Shown: positions 35,561-47,300 of the stretch, piece after piece | Numbering within the stretch: position 1 is the stretch's first letter | Layout: each line of letters starts with the position of its first letter | Source: Motacilla alba alba | Taxonomy: Eukaryota; Chordata; Aves; Passeriformes; Motacillidae | DNA length: 64,000 bases | Direction of reading: 5' to 3' | NCBI RefSeq assembly: GCF_015832195.1 | Contig: NC_052046.1 | Span: 33,136,911 to 33,200,910 of the forward strand | Made by a program: the position numbers and the translations under genes | The notes under the pieces: generated by a model | What the model was told of the DNA's origin: nothing | What the model saw: the letters and a program-made list of their open reading frames with translations, nothing else | The model's database searches: none

Positions 35561-37316
35561 CACCTACAGGTACGTCCTTTGCAAGCAGAGGAGAAGAAAG
35601 CCAACACCAAGGCTGGATATGGAAAAGGGAGAAGCCTGTGGTTGTGGGCAGAAGCCTTTCCCAGGCTGCTCACCATCTGAGCAGCTGCCACATGTGCAGC
35701 TGTCCCTTCACAGGAGCAGGACTTGTACTTCCCCTTCTTGGGCTCCTCCTGTGGCAGGGTATGACTCTGGCATGATGTAAAGAGCAGCACCAAATTGTGA
35801 CTCCAGGCAAGAGGAGAGGTTCAGGCACTGCCGCAGGAAGGCTGTGCCAGGCAGTGCAGGCTGGTAGGAGAGTAGAGCCCAGGGACAGGGAGCAGAAGAT
35901 AGGGAGAAGAAACAGGCCTGGGGTGATGAGCTGTGGGTCATGGGCTGGCTCTGGAGACCCCCATCTGAGAACAGCTATCCCAGGATCAGCTGGGCAGTGC
36001 TTGCATGTAGAGGGACAATGATACAGACCTGAGACAAGTAGAAGGAGCCATCAGGATGGATTAACATTCCATCCTACCTAGCAAAAAAGCAAATAAGAAT
36101 GAGGACAGAATCTATACTGTTAATAACACTGAGACTTTTCCTATAGATTTGTGCATTTATTTTATTTCCAAAATTGGGGCTGGGAGCTTTTGAGGGCTGG
36201 CACATGCCACAGTTGATGCCCAGTCCTGCTTTTAGCCGTGTTCCAAGGCACCTTCCAACAGCACTGATGTGGTGCTGGGCTCTTGTTTGCTGGAGAGGCC
36301 TTGGGTGTCTCTTTCCCTTCTTTTTAGGAGTTGCTGTGACCTTTCAGGGTAGCATTTACTGTTCCATTTGGATGTGGCAGCCCTAGGCACAGCCTTCCCT
36401 GACTCAACCTGGGGCTCTTCTTGCTCTGTAGAATGGCAGTGGGAGCCAAGGGGTGGCTGCCAGGATCCCCACCAGCAGCAGTGGAGGAGGTGGCCTTTCT
36501 GCTGCTGCACTGCACAACAATACACACACGCTGCTGCATGAATGTCACTATGCAGATTTGGAGGGACACCCCCAGCATCCAGCCCAGCAGCTCTTCATTC
36601 ATCCTGTGTTTGGTTGGGATGGTTGTGATGGTGTCTTCCACCATGGCTCATCCAACACTGTTGCCAAATATTTCCATCCCCTGGTGGATCTATGGTTGCA
36701 ATGTCTGGAGGAGCGTAGCATGGTTCTGAAAGCAGTTCAATGAGCACACAGAGGTTGGGTGCCACCCACAGGACATCTGAGCACTCCTTCTTGAAGTGCA
36801 CCTTTGTGGTGCTCCAAGATGATGGAGGTCCTGGGCAACTGGATGTCCCAGAGCCACACCCACCTGGTGGATGACTCATGTCATAGGGGGTGTGGTGACA
36901 TGCTCCAAGCAGTCATCGTCCAGCTGAAATGATTGCAAGACTGACCGTATCCTCCTCTTGCAGAGGGGGTACGTGAGCTTGTCCTCAGCCCATTGCAGGA
37001 TGGACAGGTAGCAGAGCTGGTGTAGAGTCCACGTCACAAGTGGCATTCTCCCAGATGTCCAGAGAGATGGGACAGCAGGTCTAAATTCACTGTAATTTCG
37101 GAAGCTGCACAGTTGCTCCGTGTAAAAGTTGTGGATGACTGCAGTCTCACTTTCAGATTTGTCTTCTTGTGCACTATTTTCACTGCAATAACTCCTTTTG
37201 CAGAGATATCTTACAACACCAGAAAAACTATAAATTATGCCCCCTTTCAGAAATACCAGCAAAATGAACAAATCTGAAAAACATATATTAACCAGGCACT
37301 TAGCACCACACTTCAA
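35560..37316. other. GC-richer block of unknown origin with several open frames
   Basis: This stretch is visibly richer in G and C than its surroundings and carries overlapping ORFs of 70-146 codons on both strands. The longest is on the minus strand at 36876-37316, with a hydrophobic segment (LFILLVFLKGGIIYSF) followed by a Cys/Lys/Ser/Glu-rich stretch, then continuing in shifted frames at 36595-36879 and 36324-36644. A minus-strand AATAAA-type signal (TTTATTTTATTT on +) lies at 36156-36167, downstream of these frames. It may be a decayed retrocopy, an unclassified retroelement or simply GC-rich DNA. I recognise no product. Confidence 0.3.
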
Positions 37317-39667
37317 TTTGTTTTGCTTTCTTATTCACTTGCTGTTTATAATACTCTGCAAATGAGTAGAGACTTTTCCTTATTTGTTCTCTGCGCAGAT
37401 GCAAAACATATAGCATATTTTGGCAACAATATACCTTTTCAATAAGTCTTACTTTTTGAAGTTGTGAAATTTTGGTTAGTGTTGTTGAATAGCTCATACT
37501 CTGAACCTTAGTGCTTTCGATGTTACAGAAATCCTAGAGAAAGTATTTGCATCAGTTTGCTATCAGTTTGCTATCAGCATGCCAATATGGTATTTATCTT
37601 CCTCTCTTCCCCTTTAATTTAAAATGTATGTTTCATTCTGAATTCCTGTGAGTACATGGCAGTTGGAAAGGTCTCTTTAGACTTGGTGCATACTCAAGGT
37701 GTCTTTAGTGCTGGAGATATCCGTAGATAGGAGAAACAAAGCTTCTGTAGAGAACACATGTAGCAGAAAATAGACGTCGAGGCTGATGAGGAGATTGTGC
37801 CTTTCGCTGGAGAACAGTGTGCCCCACTGGCATTGTGGGGAGGAAGGAGGACTGTTGCTCACAGAAGACATTATTCATTCATCAGAATGCCAATCAATGT
37901 TTTGATTAATTATATTTTTTAAACAAAGCTGTTTTGAACAACGTGTCTGGATTTCTGTCATGGGTTAAATCTTTCATAGATTCCAGTTATGTAAAATTGT
38001 AAAGCCCCACTTCCTGTGTAATCTGGCTGTAATGGAAAAGGTTTAAAATACTTTCAAGACTTCCATGTTACACCAGGAGTATAAATTATTCTTTTCACAG
38101 AAACGACCCACAGATGTTGGCTTCTATGAAATAGTTTGCATAGACCATTATGTTTTGCCCTGATTATGAACAACAAACCTTGCCTGTCAGGCAATGCACC
38201 CTTCCGATTCCAGTATTATATATGTCTGAACAAAAGTTTTATTATTCTCATGTGGAAATTTTTTAGCAAGAATTAAATTATTTCTGGGTGTATAACATAG
38301 TTTAAAATACAACCATTTGTTAATATTTATTCCCAAATACTTTTTTATACTTCTTTCCCTATATGTTAATAAATATTGGTAGTTCTTTTTAAATACAATA
38401 ATGCTAGAAGGTCACAATGTTAAAACTACTGCAGTGAAATTTGCAAAAATCTGAAGTGTAAAACATCTTGTTTTGCAAGTTGTCTATAATTTTAGAATAA
38501 CTTGTGTATAGTTCATATTGTTTTTTCACAATTGGACAAATAACTCTTTACTTGATCATGTTCGCCATCTTTAAGTCTTTCAGGAAATAGAGACTACAGT
38601 GTGTCAATAGGCATTAATTCATTGTTATAGACAGGAAGGTACTGTGGGCACTAATAGTCCTCAGATAAATATATTTTGTTTTGTGTTGGGACAAGTCTTA
38701 AGCAATACAGCTAATGCATACGTAGTTTTGCTTAATATTCCTTGACATTTTTATAATTACTTATAGCAATATATATGACTGGATAATTGTAAGCATAAAA
38801 AAATGGGCTTTTAATATATCTTTTGTATATCTGTATAATGTTAGCTTTATACTTACAACCAGTATATATGCCAGCACATTAAATAGTTGGGGTTTGGATG
38901 TTTTATATGTAACAGGGCCACAGAGCACAAGAGGATTGTTAATCATCAGCTGAGTTACCAGCCACAGAGTATTTATCTTGTAAGCAGCTCAGTCTTGGTG
39001 GATGCTTGTATAGTTTCAGATTTGTCTGCACTCATCTGGAGCTTTCTCCTCATTTGTTGCTCACTTGCAGGTGCTGTCAGAGTTCGTAACAACGGTGACT
39101 ATAGTTTCTTCAACATCCCCAATCAATTTAGAGGGGAAAACGGGGGGTTGTATTCTGTTTTTAAAATCAGTTAGTAAACGCAGCGGGGTTTAGAGTTTTA
39201 TTTTCGAGTTGTTTTTCTCACTTCACGTTTAATTGCAATTTAACACTGTTAAGAAATAAGGAAGTTGCAAAATGTTTCCAGAGCAATTGAGGTTTCCTGG
39301 CTGCAGCTTCGATACTTGTGATTGCAGAGACGTTGATACGTTGCCACTGCTTTTTCCTGTAGTGACATCCCAGCAAGCTCAAAGATGAAATGTAAATTCT
39401 CAGTTTCCCATGGGTATGCATGTCAAAGTCAATTTTGAGTTTCTTTCCTTGCATTCTTTGCTTCAGATTTACTCAGAGGCAATATCCAACAGAAAGAATG
39501 CCACCTTCTATTAAAATGCAATGGAGTGTATTTCAGTTATGATTTTTGCTCTGTAGTTTTGAGTAAAACGTTAATATTTTTTTGATTTAAAACAAATGTA
39601 TTGCTCCAGCAAGAAGATTTTTAGTGTTGTCAGGTTGCATGTTTTTGTCTATCTATGTACAATCATA

Positions 39668-39724
39668 TGTATACATACATATATAAATATATATATGTGT
39701 GTGTGTATAGATTTATATAAATAC
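39668..39724. repeat. (TA)n/(CATA)n/(TG)n compound microsatellite
   Basis: TGTATACATACATATATAAATATATATATGTGTGTGTGTATAG and flanking TA-rich sequence. Alternating purine-pyrimidine DNA, very like the tract at 16562. The small ORF across it is an artefact. Confidence 0.85.
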
Positions 39725-40320
39725 ACATTATGTATAGATCTATGTAGATACATGTGTAAGGTTTCCTATGGGAATGTTTAGATGAATAGTTATGGAGCTC
39801 TCTTTGAAATAAAATCAGTGACAATCTTGCTATTTCTCTGTGTAAGATATTAAAGACAGCCTGTCAATCTGTTGGTACACTTTGAGAGCATAAATATTTC
39901 ACTCTCTTGATTGTCAGCTCTCTAGAGAAATGGTTAGCACTCCTCCCTGTACTTTTCACACCTGTTCATAATTGTCTAAGTCTGGAATTAAAAGCCATCA
40001 TTGTGCGTTCACTGTGCTTAGCAAGGTAATTTCTGGTTATGTCACGATAATGTTGTGAGGTATTGTCCCAGGCAGACTAATGGGAAAATCTAATTTCAAA
40101 TATTCTCATGTAGTGGTTGCCATTTTATTTTCAGGCTATTAGTCATAAAAAATTGTTAGTCGGGTTCCTCTTTACTGTCTAGGGCAACTGGATATGAAGA
40201 TTTTTAACCTCATTCCGTAGGTATGACAGCTGTTATTATTTCAGGGAGATGATTGTAAGTAACTTCATTTCTATGCTGTTGTCCTTAATACATAGGTTTT
40301 TATGCTTCTTTTTTGGTTTG

Positions 40321-40350
40321 TTTTTTTTTGTTTGTTTTTTTTCCTTGCAG
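40321..40350 (+). promoter_or_regulatory. SNX24: SNX24 intron 2 splice acceptor region
   Basis: A strong T-rich tract interrupted only by G (nine T, G, TTT, G, eight T, CC) ending in TTGCAG at 40350. It precedes the conserved codons for LKKFIRTPEIP and fixes the start of exon 3. Confidence 0.92.
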
Positions 40351-40455
40351 CTCAAGAAGTTCATAAGAACACCAGAGATCCCTTCAAAGCACGTGAGAAA
40401 CTGGGTCCCCAAGGTCCTGGAGCAGCGACGACAAGGCTTGGAGTTGTACTTGCAG
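40351..40455 (+). CDS. SNX24: SNX24 (sorting nexin 24), exon 3: PX domain core and following helix
   Basis: The exon is 105 nt (35 codons), phase 0 at both ends, running from LKKFIRTPEIPSK to RRQGLELYLQ. It carries the Pro-containing membrane-insertion loop (TPEIPSK), the VRNWVPKVLEQ segment and the basic RRQGLE helix that supplies the second conserved Arg of the PX lipid pocket, corresponding to about residues 49-83 of the known 169-aa protein. The donor is CAG|GTGTGT at 40456. It joins in frame to exon 2 after removal of a 6,631-bp intron. Substitutions from the human sequence I recall are mild (Phe for Cys, Arg for Lys, Leu for Thr). No stop or frameshift is present, so the gene looks intact here. 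The next exon (AVILENEELPK...) was not found in the remaining 23.5 kb. Confidence 0.95.
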
Positions 40456-41567
40456 GTGTGTCTCCTTGCAGCCTGCTGAACGTAAAAGCAGCGTCTGTTT
40501 CCACAGCATGAGAAAGTATGAAGTGTGGCATTTTACTGATAGGCAATTTTAGGGGTGGAAAGTGATCTGTATACTTACCAGCAGCAGTGATTTCTGTTCA
40601 CTTAGCAGAACTACCAGCTAGAAATCCAGACTGTTTTGCATTTCTTTCCCTAATTTTTTCCAAAGGCTGCTCATTGACTTCGGTGAAACTTCATTTTCTT
40701 CTGCCTAAAATGGGGAAAATAACATTATTCTTTCCAAAGTTGTTATGACTATGCCAATCAAAAGTGTGGCAGAAAAACTATAAGGAGGCTTTATTTAGCT
40801 CACCTCTATTTAGATAGACTAGGGAAGCATCAGCTCATCAAATTCATATCATTCTGCTATACATGCCTGTATATGAATTGTTCCTCTAGCTGAAATATGC
40901 ACCTGTCATCTCATATTAATCCCAGTTGGTTTGGACATTTGCCTTAAGTCTTAGGTTCTACCTAGATGGGTCATGATTTTGATAAAGACAATAAAAGGAG
41001 TCTTCAGGAATTATGCAGTTGTATAGACGTCTAAATATATCAGGAATAAATCCCATTCATTTTTAATAAATGGAATTTCTCTTGTCACCATGATTGCTTT
41101 AAAAAATGTCCTGTGGTGTACGTTCACAGCTGTTTCTCTGGTGGCAAAACCAGATGAAGGTGTTCCTCTAAACATGTTCGCAGTTCAGTGCACTTTTAGC
41201 TACACTAGTGCAAGTGCTGTTTTACTGAAGGGGTTCATAAAAATAATGTGTCAAAACATAATTGTTTTAGGAGGAAGGCAATAATAACAGTCTTCTATTT
41301 TTACTCGCATCAGCCACTTGCAGTGAATTTTTGGTTTTTCTGATTTCCATGCAACTTTCTTTTGGACCTAATCACTACCAAGGCACATATACCAGTTAGT
41401 CTTAAGGAGCTGATATCGTTAAAAAGGTAATCTGGTTATCACTTTTAATTGCTGATAAACTGTAAAAGAACATCTCCCCCTACTGGAAGAGTTAGTCAAT
41501 TCTTGTTTTTTTGCAGTCTTGCACATTTAATTAACTCTTCCTCTATTCTATTGCTGTTGGCTGTCAT

Positions 41568-41640
41568 AGGAACATGCAATGGTTTAGGTTGGAAGAGACT
41601 GCTGGGCATCATCTGTTTAAAAACATGACAAGCTTCTAAG
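41568..41640 (-). mobile_element. Short CR1 LINE 3'-end fragment
   Basis: 'CATAGGAACATGCAATGGTTTAGGTTGGAAGAGACTGCTGGGCATCATCTG' on the + strand is a diverged reverse complement of the CR1 3' end ('agaatggtttgggttggaagggacc...gatcatct'). Only about 70 bp is recognisable. It lies antisense to SNX24. Confidence 0.72.
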
Positions 41641-43088
41641 TTATATCCATACTAATGTGCATACTAATTTAAACAAGAAGAAAAGTTGGTAATACTTTTG
41701 TCAAAGTAATTAATTTCTGTGTCCACTAGTTGAAAGCAGAATTAATCATCAGTGAAATTTTAACTTTTAAGATAATTGGAGCCTGGTTCTAGACAATAAA
41801 AATTTCGTAGTTAGGCACTTCAGTTATGAGACATTTTTTAATAGTGCCAAGCATTTGCCAAAGCACAGTGTAGAAATATACTACGATTCCAAAGGTGATC
41901 AGTTTTTTATTTAACACCATGTATGTAAAATATTGCAAACATGTTTTCAGGTGGTACTGCTGACAGTTTATCTCTAGGAGTTGTTTGGCTACTACTGTCA
42001 CTAGTCAGTGGTGCTTGTAGCCAGACAAACTTTTGCAGCAGATAAACTTTTATAAAGACATGCTAGTCATTAATTGGTTTGAATAAAACCAGCCAGAACC
42101 ATATGTAAATACTGTGCTATTACACAGATGTAATGTTCAATGAATTTGTATTAGCATGCCATGCAGATGGCCATCGAATACAGACCAGTACCTGACAAGG
42201 TCTAACCATATTGGGTTCTTAGGATATTTTAAACTAAGTAGTTGTCTGTAATTAAATGCAGATAAAAATATTGACATGAAATGGGTAGTAGAATCACTCT
42301 CCACTAAGTAGTAAAGAAAGCAAGACATTCCCCTGTCTAAGACAGATGGTGCTGCAGTTGCCAGGACCTTGTTACTTTTTGTGACCTTTTCATGATGAAA
42401 CCGCCCTTTTAAATCCTTTCAGCACAGGTTGTTTGTTTCTTGGAGTGGATGGACAGGAACTCAGAAACATTTCATTATATCTTTCTGAAGAGCAGCAAAA
42501 TTATAAATAAATGAAGTATTATTAAATTGTGAGCTACAAAGAGTATTTATTTATTTATTATTTTTAATGTATCAGTAGCCACTGGCAGCTAATTTTCATA
42601 AGACTGTTTATTTTACTTCTGTTTTTGAAAGGTTGGGTCAGGACTTTTTCTTGTTATAGTAGACCAATTTTAATAGAATTTTGAAAGAATTATTTATCTT
42701 ACACTATTTTTAAGTCAGACTTTCATATTTTACGAGTTTGACTGGAATGTGCTACTTTTGTTTTTTGTACTGTGAAACAATTGACTAGAGCACTAATACG
42801 CTTAGTAATTCAACTGCATGTATAATAATATTTACAGAGTCCTTGTGAATACTGAGAACAATCAACTGACTGACAAGAGGAAAGAAGGATTATGTTTAAT
42901 TTATTAATGAGGAAACAGATGCAAAGATAAGTGAATGACAGATTGTGGCCCCAAACATTCAAGCAAATTAGTATGAAGAAATAAGCTATTGCTACTCTGC
43001 TTATCATGGTAAATGTCTCTGTGTATGAGCTTAAACTACAGCACAAAGCACTTAAACTGAGCTGATTTAGTCTTTGCTAAATAAGAAA

Positions 43089-43455
43089 ATCACAGAATCA
43101 CAGAACAAACTGAATTAGAAGGGACCCACAGGGATCATGAAGTCCAACTCCTGGCCCTGCACAGCAGAGCCCCAGGAGTCACCCCATGTGCCGGAGAGCA
43201 CTGTCCAAACACTTCCTGAGCTCTGTCAGGCTGGTGCTGTGACCACTGCCCTGGGGAGCCGGTTCAGTGCCCAGCCACCCTCTGGGTGAAGAACATTTCC
43301 TGATATCCAGCCTAAATGTCCTTTGACACAAGTTCAGGCCATTCCCTTGAGTCCTGTCACTGGTCACCACAGAGAAGATATCAGTGCCTACCCCTCCTCT
43401 TCCCCTCCTGAGGATGTTAAAAATGAGGCCTCCCCTTGGTCTCCTTTGAATCTCA
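43089..43455 (-). mobile_element. CR1 LINE, 5'-truncated, about 370 bp, well preserved
   Basis: The + strand reads ATCACAGAATCACAGAA, then 'agaagggacccacagggatcatgaagtccaactcctggccctgcacagcag', 'ccatgtgccggagagcactgtccaaacacttcctgagctctgtcaggctggtgctgtgaccactgccctggggagcc', 'accctctgggtgaagaacatttcctgatatccagcctaaatgtcc', 'ttcaggccattcccttgagtcctgtcactggtcaccacagagaag' and 'cctacccctcctcttcccctcctgagga'. This is the reverse complement of a common neoavian CR1 3' region and shows fewer changes than the other copies here, so it is probably younger. It is antisense to SNX24, 3' end at 43089, inner end near 43455. ORFs at 43179-43520 are repeat shadows. Confidence 0.93.
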
Positions 43456-46400
43456 AAACACCTGTTACTGCCAGTAGAAGAGCACTTAACCAGCTTTTAC
43501 TTCCTTGTGGTGGCCATTGACTAGGTAACTTTATACTTACTTACTTGTATATCTGAGCTTGTAGCTTGCAGTACAGCAGAGATGAGAATCCACATGGTTT
43601 TGATTTTAAATTTGTAAAATAAATCACTGGATTACACTATTGCTCCCAAAAATCTCTCTTGATAGTAGTTTTAGTATGCAGCAAGATTTGGACTTTATTT
43701 ATGGTTAGAAATATCTTCTCTTGATGAGCTTCATGAGGAGCTTTGTGTTGAAGAAAGGTAGAAGATAAAGATTTTAAGCAGCTGATTTTATAAGGTGCCT
43801 ATAATTTGAGAAGGGCTGCCAAAACAATCTGCCCTGAAAGCCTGTGACTCCTCATAGTAGTGAGTGTAGATAAGTGTTTTTGCCTTAAAGTACCACAAGG
43901 TGAAGGTAAGTGTGAAGATGATAGAGCAGGCTGATAACCAGCATTGTAGCTTCTGGATAGTGTTTGTTTGGTTTGGGTTTTTTTCATTCGCTGTCCAGTC
44001 TTGCACTGACTGTTACCACAAAGCAATACAGAAATATAATTTGTTTTGTATGTGTATTTAAATAAGATATAAATCACTTTTTAATAATATATAAATCACT
44101 TATAAATCACAGTTTTTACTGTGTATTAGTTCAGTAAGTCATTTTGTAGATGGATCAAATGAACAGGTAGTTGGGTCTTATTTTGAATGTTGAGGGGTGA
44201 CACTGGAGGGACCTTATCTAACTGGCTATCAGAGCAGCTGCTCTGGATCATATCAGTATTTGTTACAAATACATTTTATATTATATACCAGTGGAGGAGC
44301 AGTTTTTACAGAGCTTATTTCCTGTGAATTGGTAATGGGGAAGAATTTGATCTAGCCACCTGCTCATTTGGAGTTAGGTCATATCCTTGTCCCAGTAAGC
44401 TGACACTGGATGTTATTGCCATCCAGTCTGTCTGCCCCAGGGACTTGCCCTTTGACAGGTCTGCCTTTTAAAGTTCAATGGAATAGATATTTTCAACCCC
44501 CTTGGGCTAAAGAAATCTCATCATTTGCTGATATCATCAGTCCAACAAGATAACAAGCATCGTTAACAGAATTCACTTTGAAGTGGCACCCACACCTCAG
44601 CATGAGACTTGATAGCTGCTGCTAGTCTTCACTGAAATAATTTGCTTATAGGGAGAGATTTTGAAGGAAGCCCATATTTTTTATTAGTGTCAGGGTACTA
44701 ACTCATTTCATGTGGTTTGGGTGACCTGAAGAAATTCTTCTTGTAACTAGCAGGAGCTCTAATACAAAACAGAGAGTTGTAGACCTTCAGAAGTGTTCTG
44801 TATATATGTAGGGTGTCCATGTACATACGTCTCTAACCAGAGTTAATATGTAGAGCTAATATTTCTCTCTTGGCTGAGGTCAAGAAAACATACTTGCCTT
44901 TTATTTATTCTTGAACTTTTTGCAAAGAGAACAGTCCTGATTCCTGGAGATAAGATTGGTTAAAGTTCTCCTTGGCTGTGAGACATGAAGACTTGATGAA
45001 GTTCAACATTCCAGTAGTTTCAGGAATCCAAATCTTAAAAATGAGTTATGGCATTTATGAAACTGGACTAGAGATTTGTTTTCCATTTAAGGAAATAATC
45101 TGGAGATCTGAGAAGCACTTTGACCTATATTTCAGTATTCTTCAGAATGCAATTCTCTTTAAAAATATTTTAACTACCAATCCTTCCTGAAAAACATAAG
45201 TAAAACCATATCTGTTATGATTTTTCTCTTAAGAAATTAAAATCCAATTCTATACTCCTTAGCTGTCTTAGTTTCCAGCCGCATGGAGTTAGGAAAACAG
45301 TGGATGTAATAATGTAATGAATAATGTGTAGTTGCTTTATGAGTAAGCTCATCAGAAATATAAAGAAGAAAAGCACACATTATTATATTGATTTTTTTTC
45401 TCTTTTTGGTGGAACAGTTCAACTGCAAGTGTAAAAAATGAGGACAAATGAGCTATTTGTGTAGTTAGTTAGACTGCAGAGGACAAACTGTCAATATAGA
45501 AAATTTGGCTCAAGGTGTCTTTTCTTCATGGGCCACTATGAGTTTCTTTAATTACTTCAATAAGCATTGATACAGAATTCCTTGCAGTAAAGTTTAAATA
45601 AGTAAATAGCCTTTCCTGACTGGATAGTGGATATGAACAAAATTTTTGTGCTATTTTATTTTAAGGTGATCTGATTTTGTGATGTTACTTCATAAAAGTT
45701 TTAGATTTAGTTAAAAATACTGAAAGGCCCTTTTTGTTGATTTGAAAATTCTGTTGCAGAGCATTTCAGACCTAATATGGCATTTCATATTCAGCTGGGG
45801 ATAAGAATTGTGCTTTCCTTGAGCTTCAGTCATTGTCCCTTTTCACTATCATTCCTGAGGGCTGTGTTAATGTGATTTCTCAGGGTTTTTATCAAAGAAG
45901 AAAGTTTTTCATCACCTCGTGAGGAGTTTCATTAGTTCTTCACTGCTTAACTGATTCAATTTCTGTTGACCTCTTGCTATTCTAACAAGAAGGAATGTGA
46001 ATTCAGCCATTTATAACCTTGTCCATTGTCAAGAAGACTGGAGAGATCTCTGCTCTAAAATGAGGAATCTAGGCTCCTGATGCCAGTGTGCAAGTACTCC
46101 ACATAGTGTGTTTGCTAGAGCTTTACCTTTCAGTAGCCAAATAGCCTGTTCTATAACTGCAGATGAAATCGTGCTTCAGAGCTCTAGAGTAGGAGTGGGA
46201 TCAGAAAAGAAAATAAATTTATTTGGGGGAAAGAAATGCTTGGTGATGTACATGTTTTTTATTGTTTTATCTTCTCTTTGAAGTAGAGGTAAAAATGGTC
46301 CCATAGTAGTACATAAAAGTTATCTGAGCTCTCTAAAGCAGAACACAAATTAGGAATTCATATAAAGACGGGAACATCTTGATTGTGGTTTAAGATGATA

Positions 46401-47260
46401 TGGACCTCTTGGATCGGATGTCGTCTGTAAGCACTTTCTAAGTGGAACAGTTTTTGATGTTTCATATGTAATACCTGTAGAGGTAACTGGTGCTGCTGGA
46501 GATCTTTAAAATTATTGAGATCTCTCTGTGTGATATGTGCACTTTTATGGGACATTTTATTGCCTTTGCTCAATAAAAATTAATCAAGTTGCTTGCTATT
46601 TAATTATGGAAATGTAGTGGCAAAATGATCTTAGAAATATTCAATGATCATTCAACTATTTAAATTTTAATTCTGTGCAGTTCACATTCATCACCTATAT
46701 CCATTCTGTCCATGTTCATTCATCACATTTATCCATTCATTACAATTTTTCTTCCTTTATATTTTCAAAAATCCATTCTGTATCAAGCATTTAATTGTTC
46801 CCACATACCTGTGTACCTTCACCAAAGGGTGTTGTGAACACAAAATTTTGAGTTAGTTCAATTGGAAGGCTGAAAGGATAGCCTATATCAAGCATAGAAG
46901 GTCCTTTAGATAGAAATAATTTTTGAAGCTGATTTTGTTTTGAAGAAAAATGTCTTCTATGGTAGTCTTGCACATTTATACTCTTCCTTGGCATCCATTT
47001 ATAGCCATTTTGGGATATAGGATACAGTGCTAAATGGATCTTTGGTCTGAAGCAATGACCTTTCTTATATAATCCTTAAAGCACTTAAAGCAGTTAGAGA
47101 CATGCTTGTGTTTCAAGTTATTATTATATTTGTTTAAACATTAATCTGTTTTCAAGAACTGAGCCCTGTATATATCATGACCACTATCTAAAAGGAAAAA
47201 GAAATTAATTATGTGGTTGAAAAGGCATATTTGAATAATTGAGATGTATCTATGGAGACA

Positions 47261-47300
47261 GATAGATAGATAGATAGATGGATAGATAGATAGATAGATA
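47261..47300. repeat. (GATA)10 tetranucleotide microsatellite
   Basis: Ten tandem tetramers, all GATA except the fifth, which is GATG. It is preceded by a GACA unit. A typical length-polymorphic microsatellite. Confidence 0.95.

Larger units (their letters stand above)
33720..40350 (+). other. SNX24: SNX24 intron 2 (6,631 bp)
   Basis: Bounded by GTACTG at 33720 and CTTGCAG at 40344-40350. It contains a degraded CR1 (35160-35560), a GC-richer block (35560-37316) and a TA/TG microsatellite (39668-39724). A small direct repeat, ATCAGTTTGCT in tandem, lies near 37552-37573. In 33860-35150, 37320-39650 and 39760-40320 I see only AT-rich unique sequence. ORFs in this interval show no recognisable family. 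Confidence 0.93.

Noticed and set aside
35367..35780. 137-codon + strand ORF in intron 2
   Set aside because: Its first half is degraded antisense CR1 and the rest has no recognisable family.
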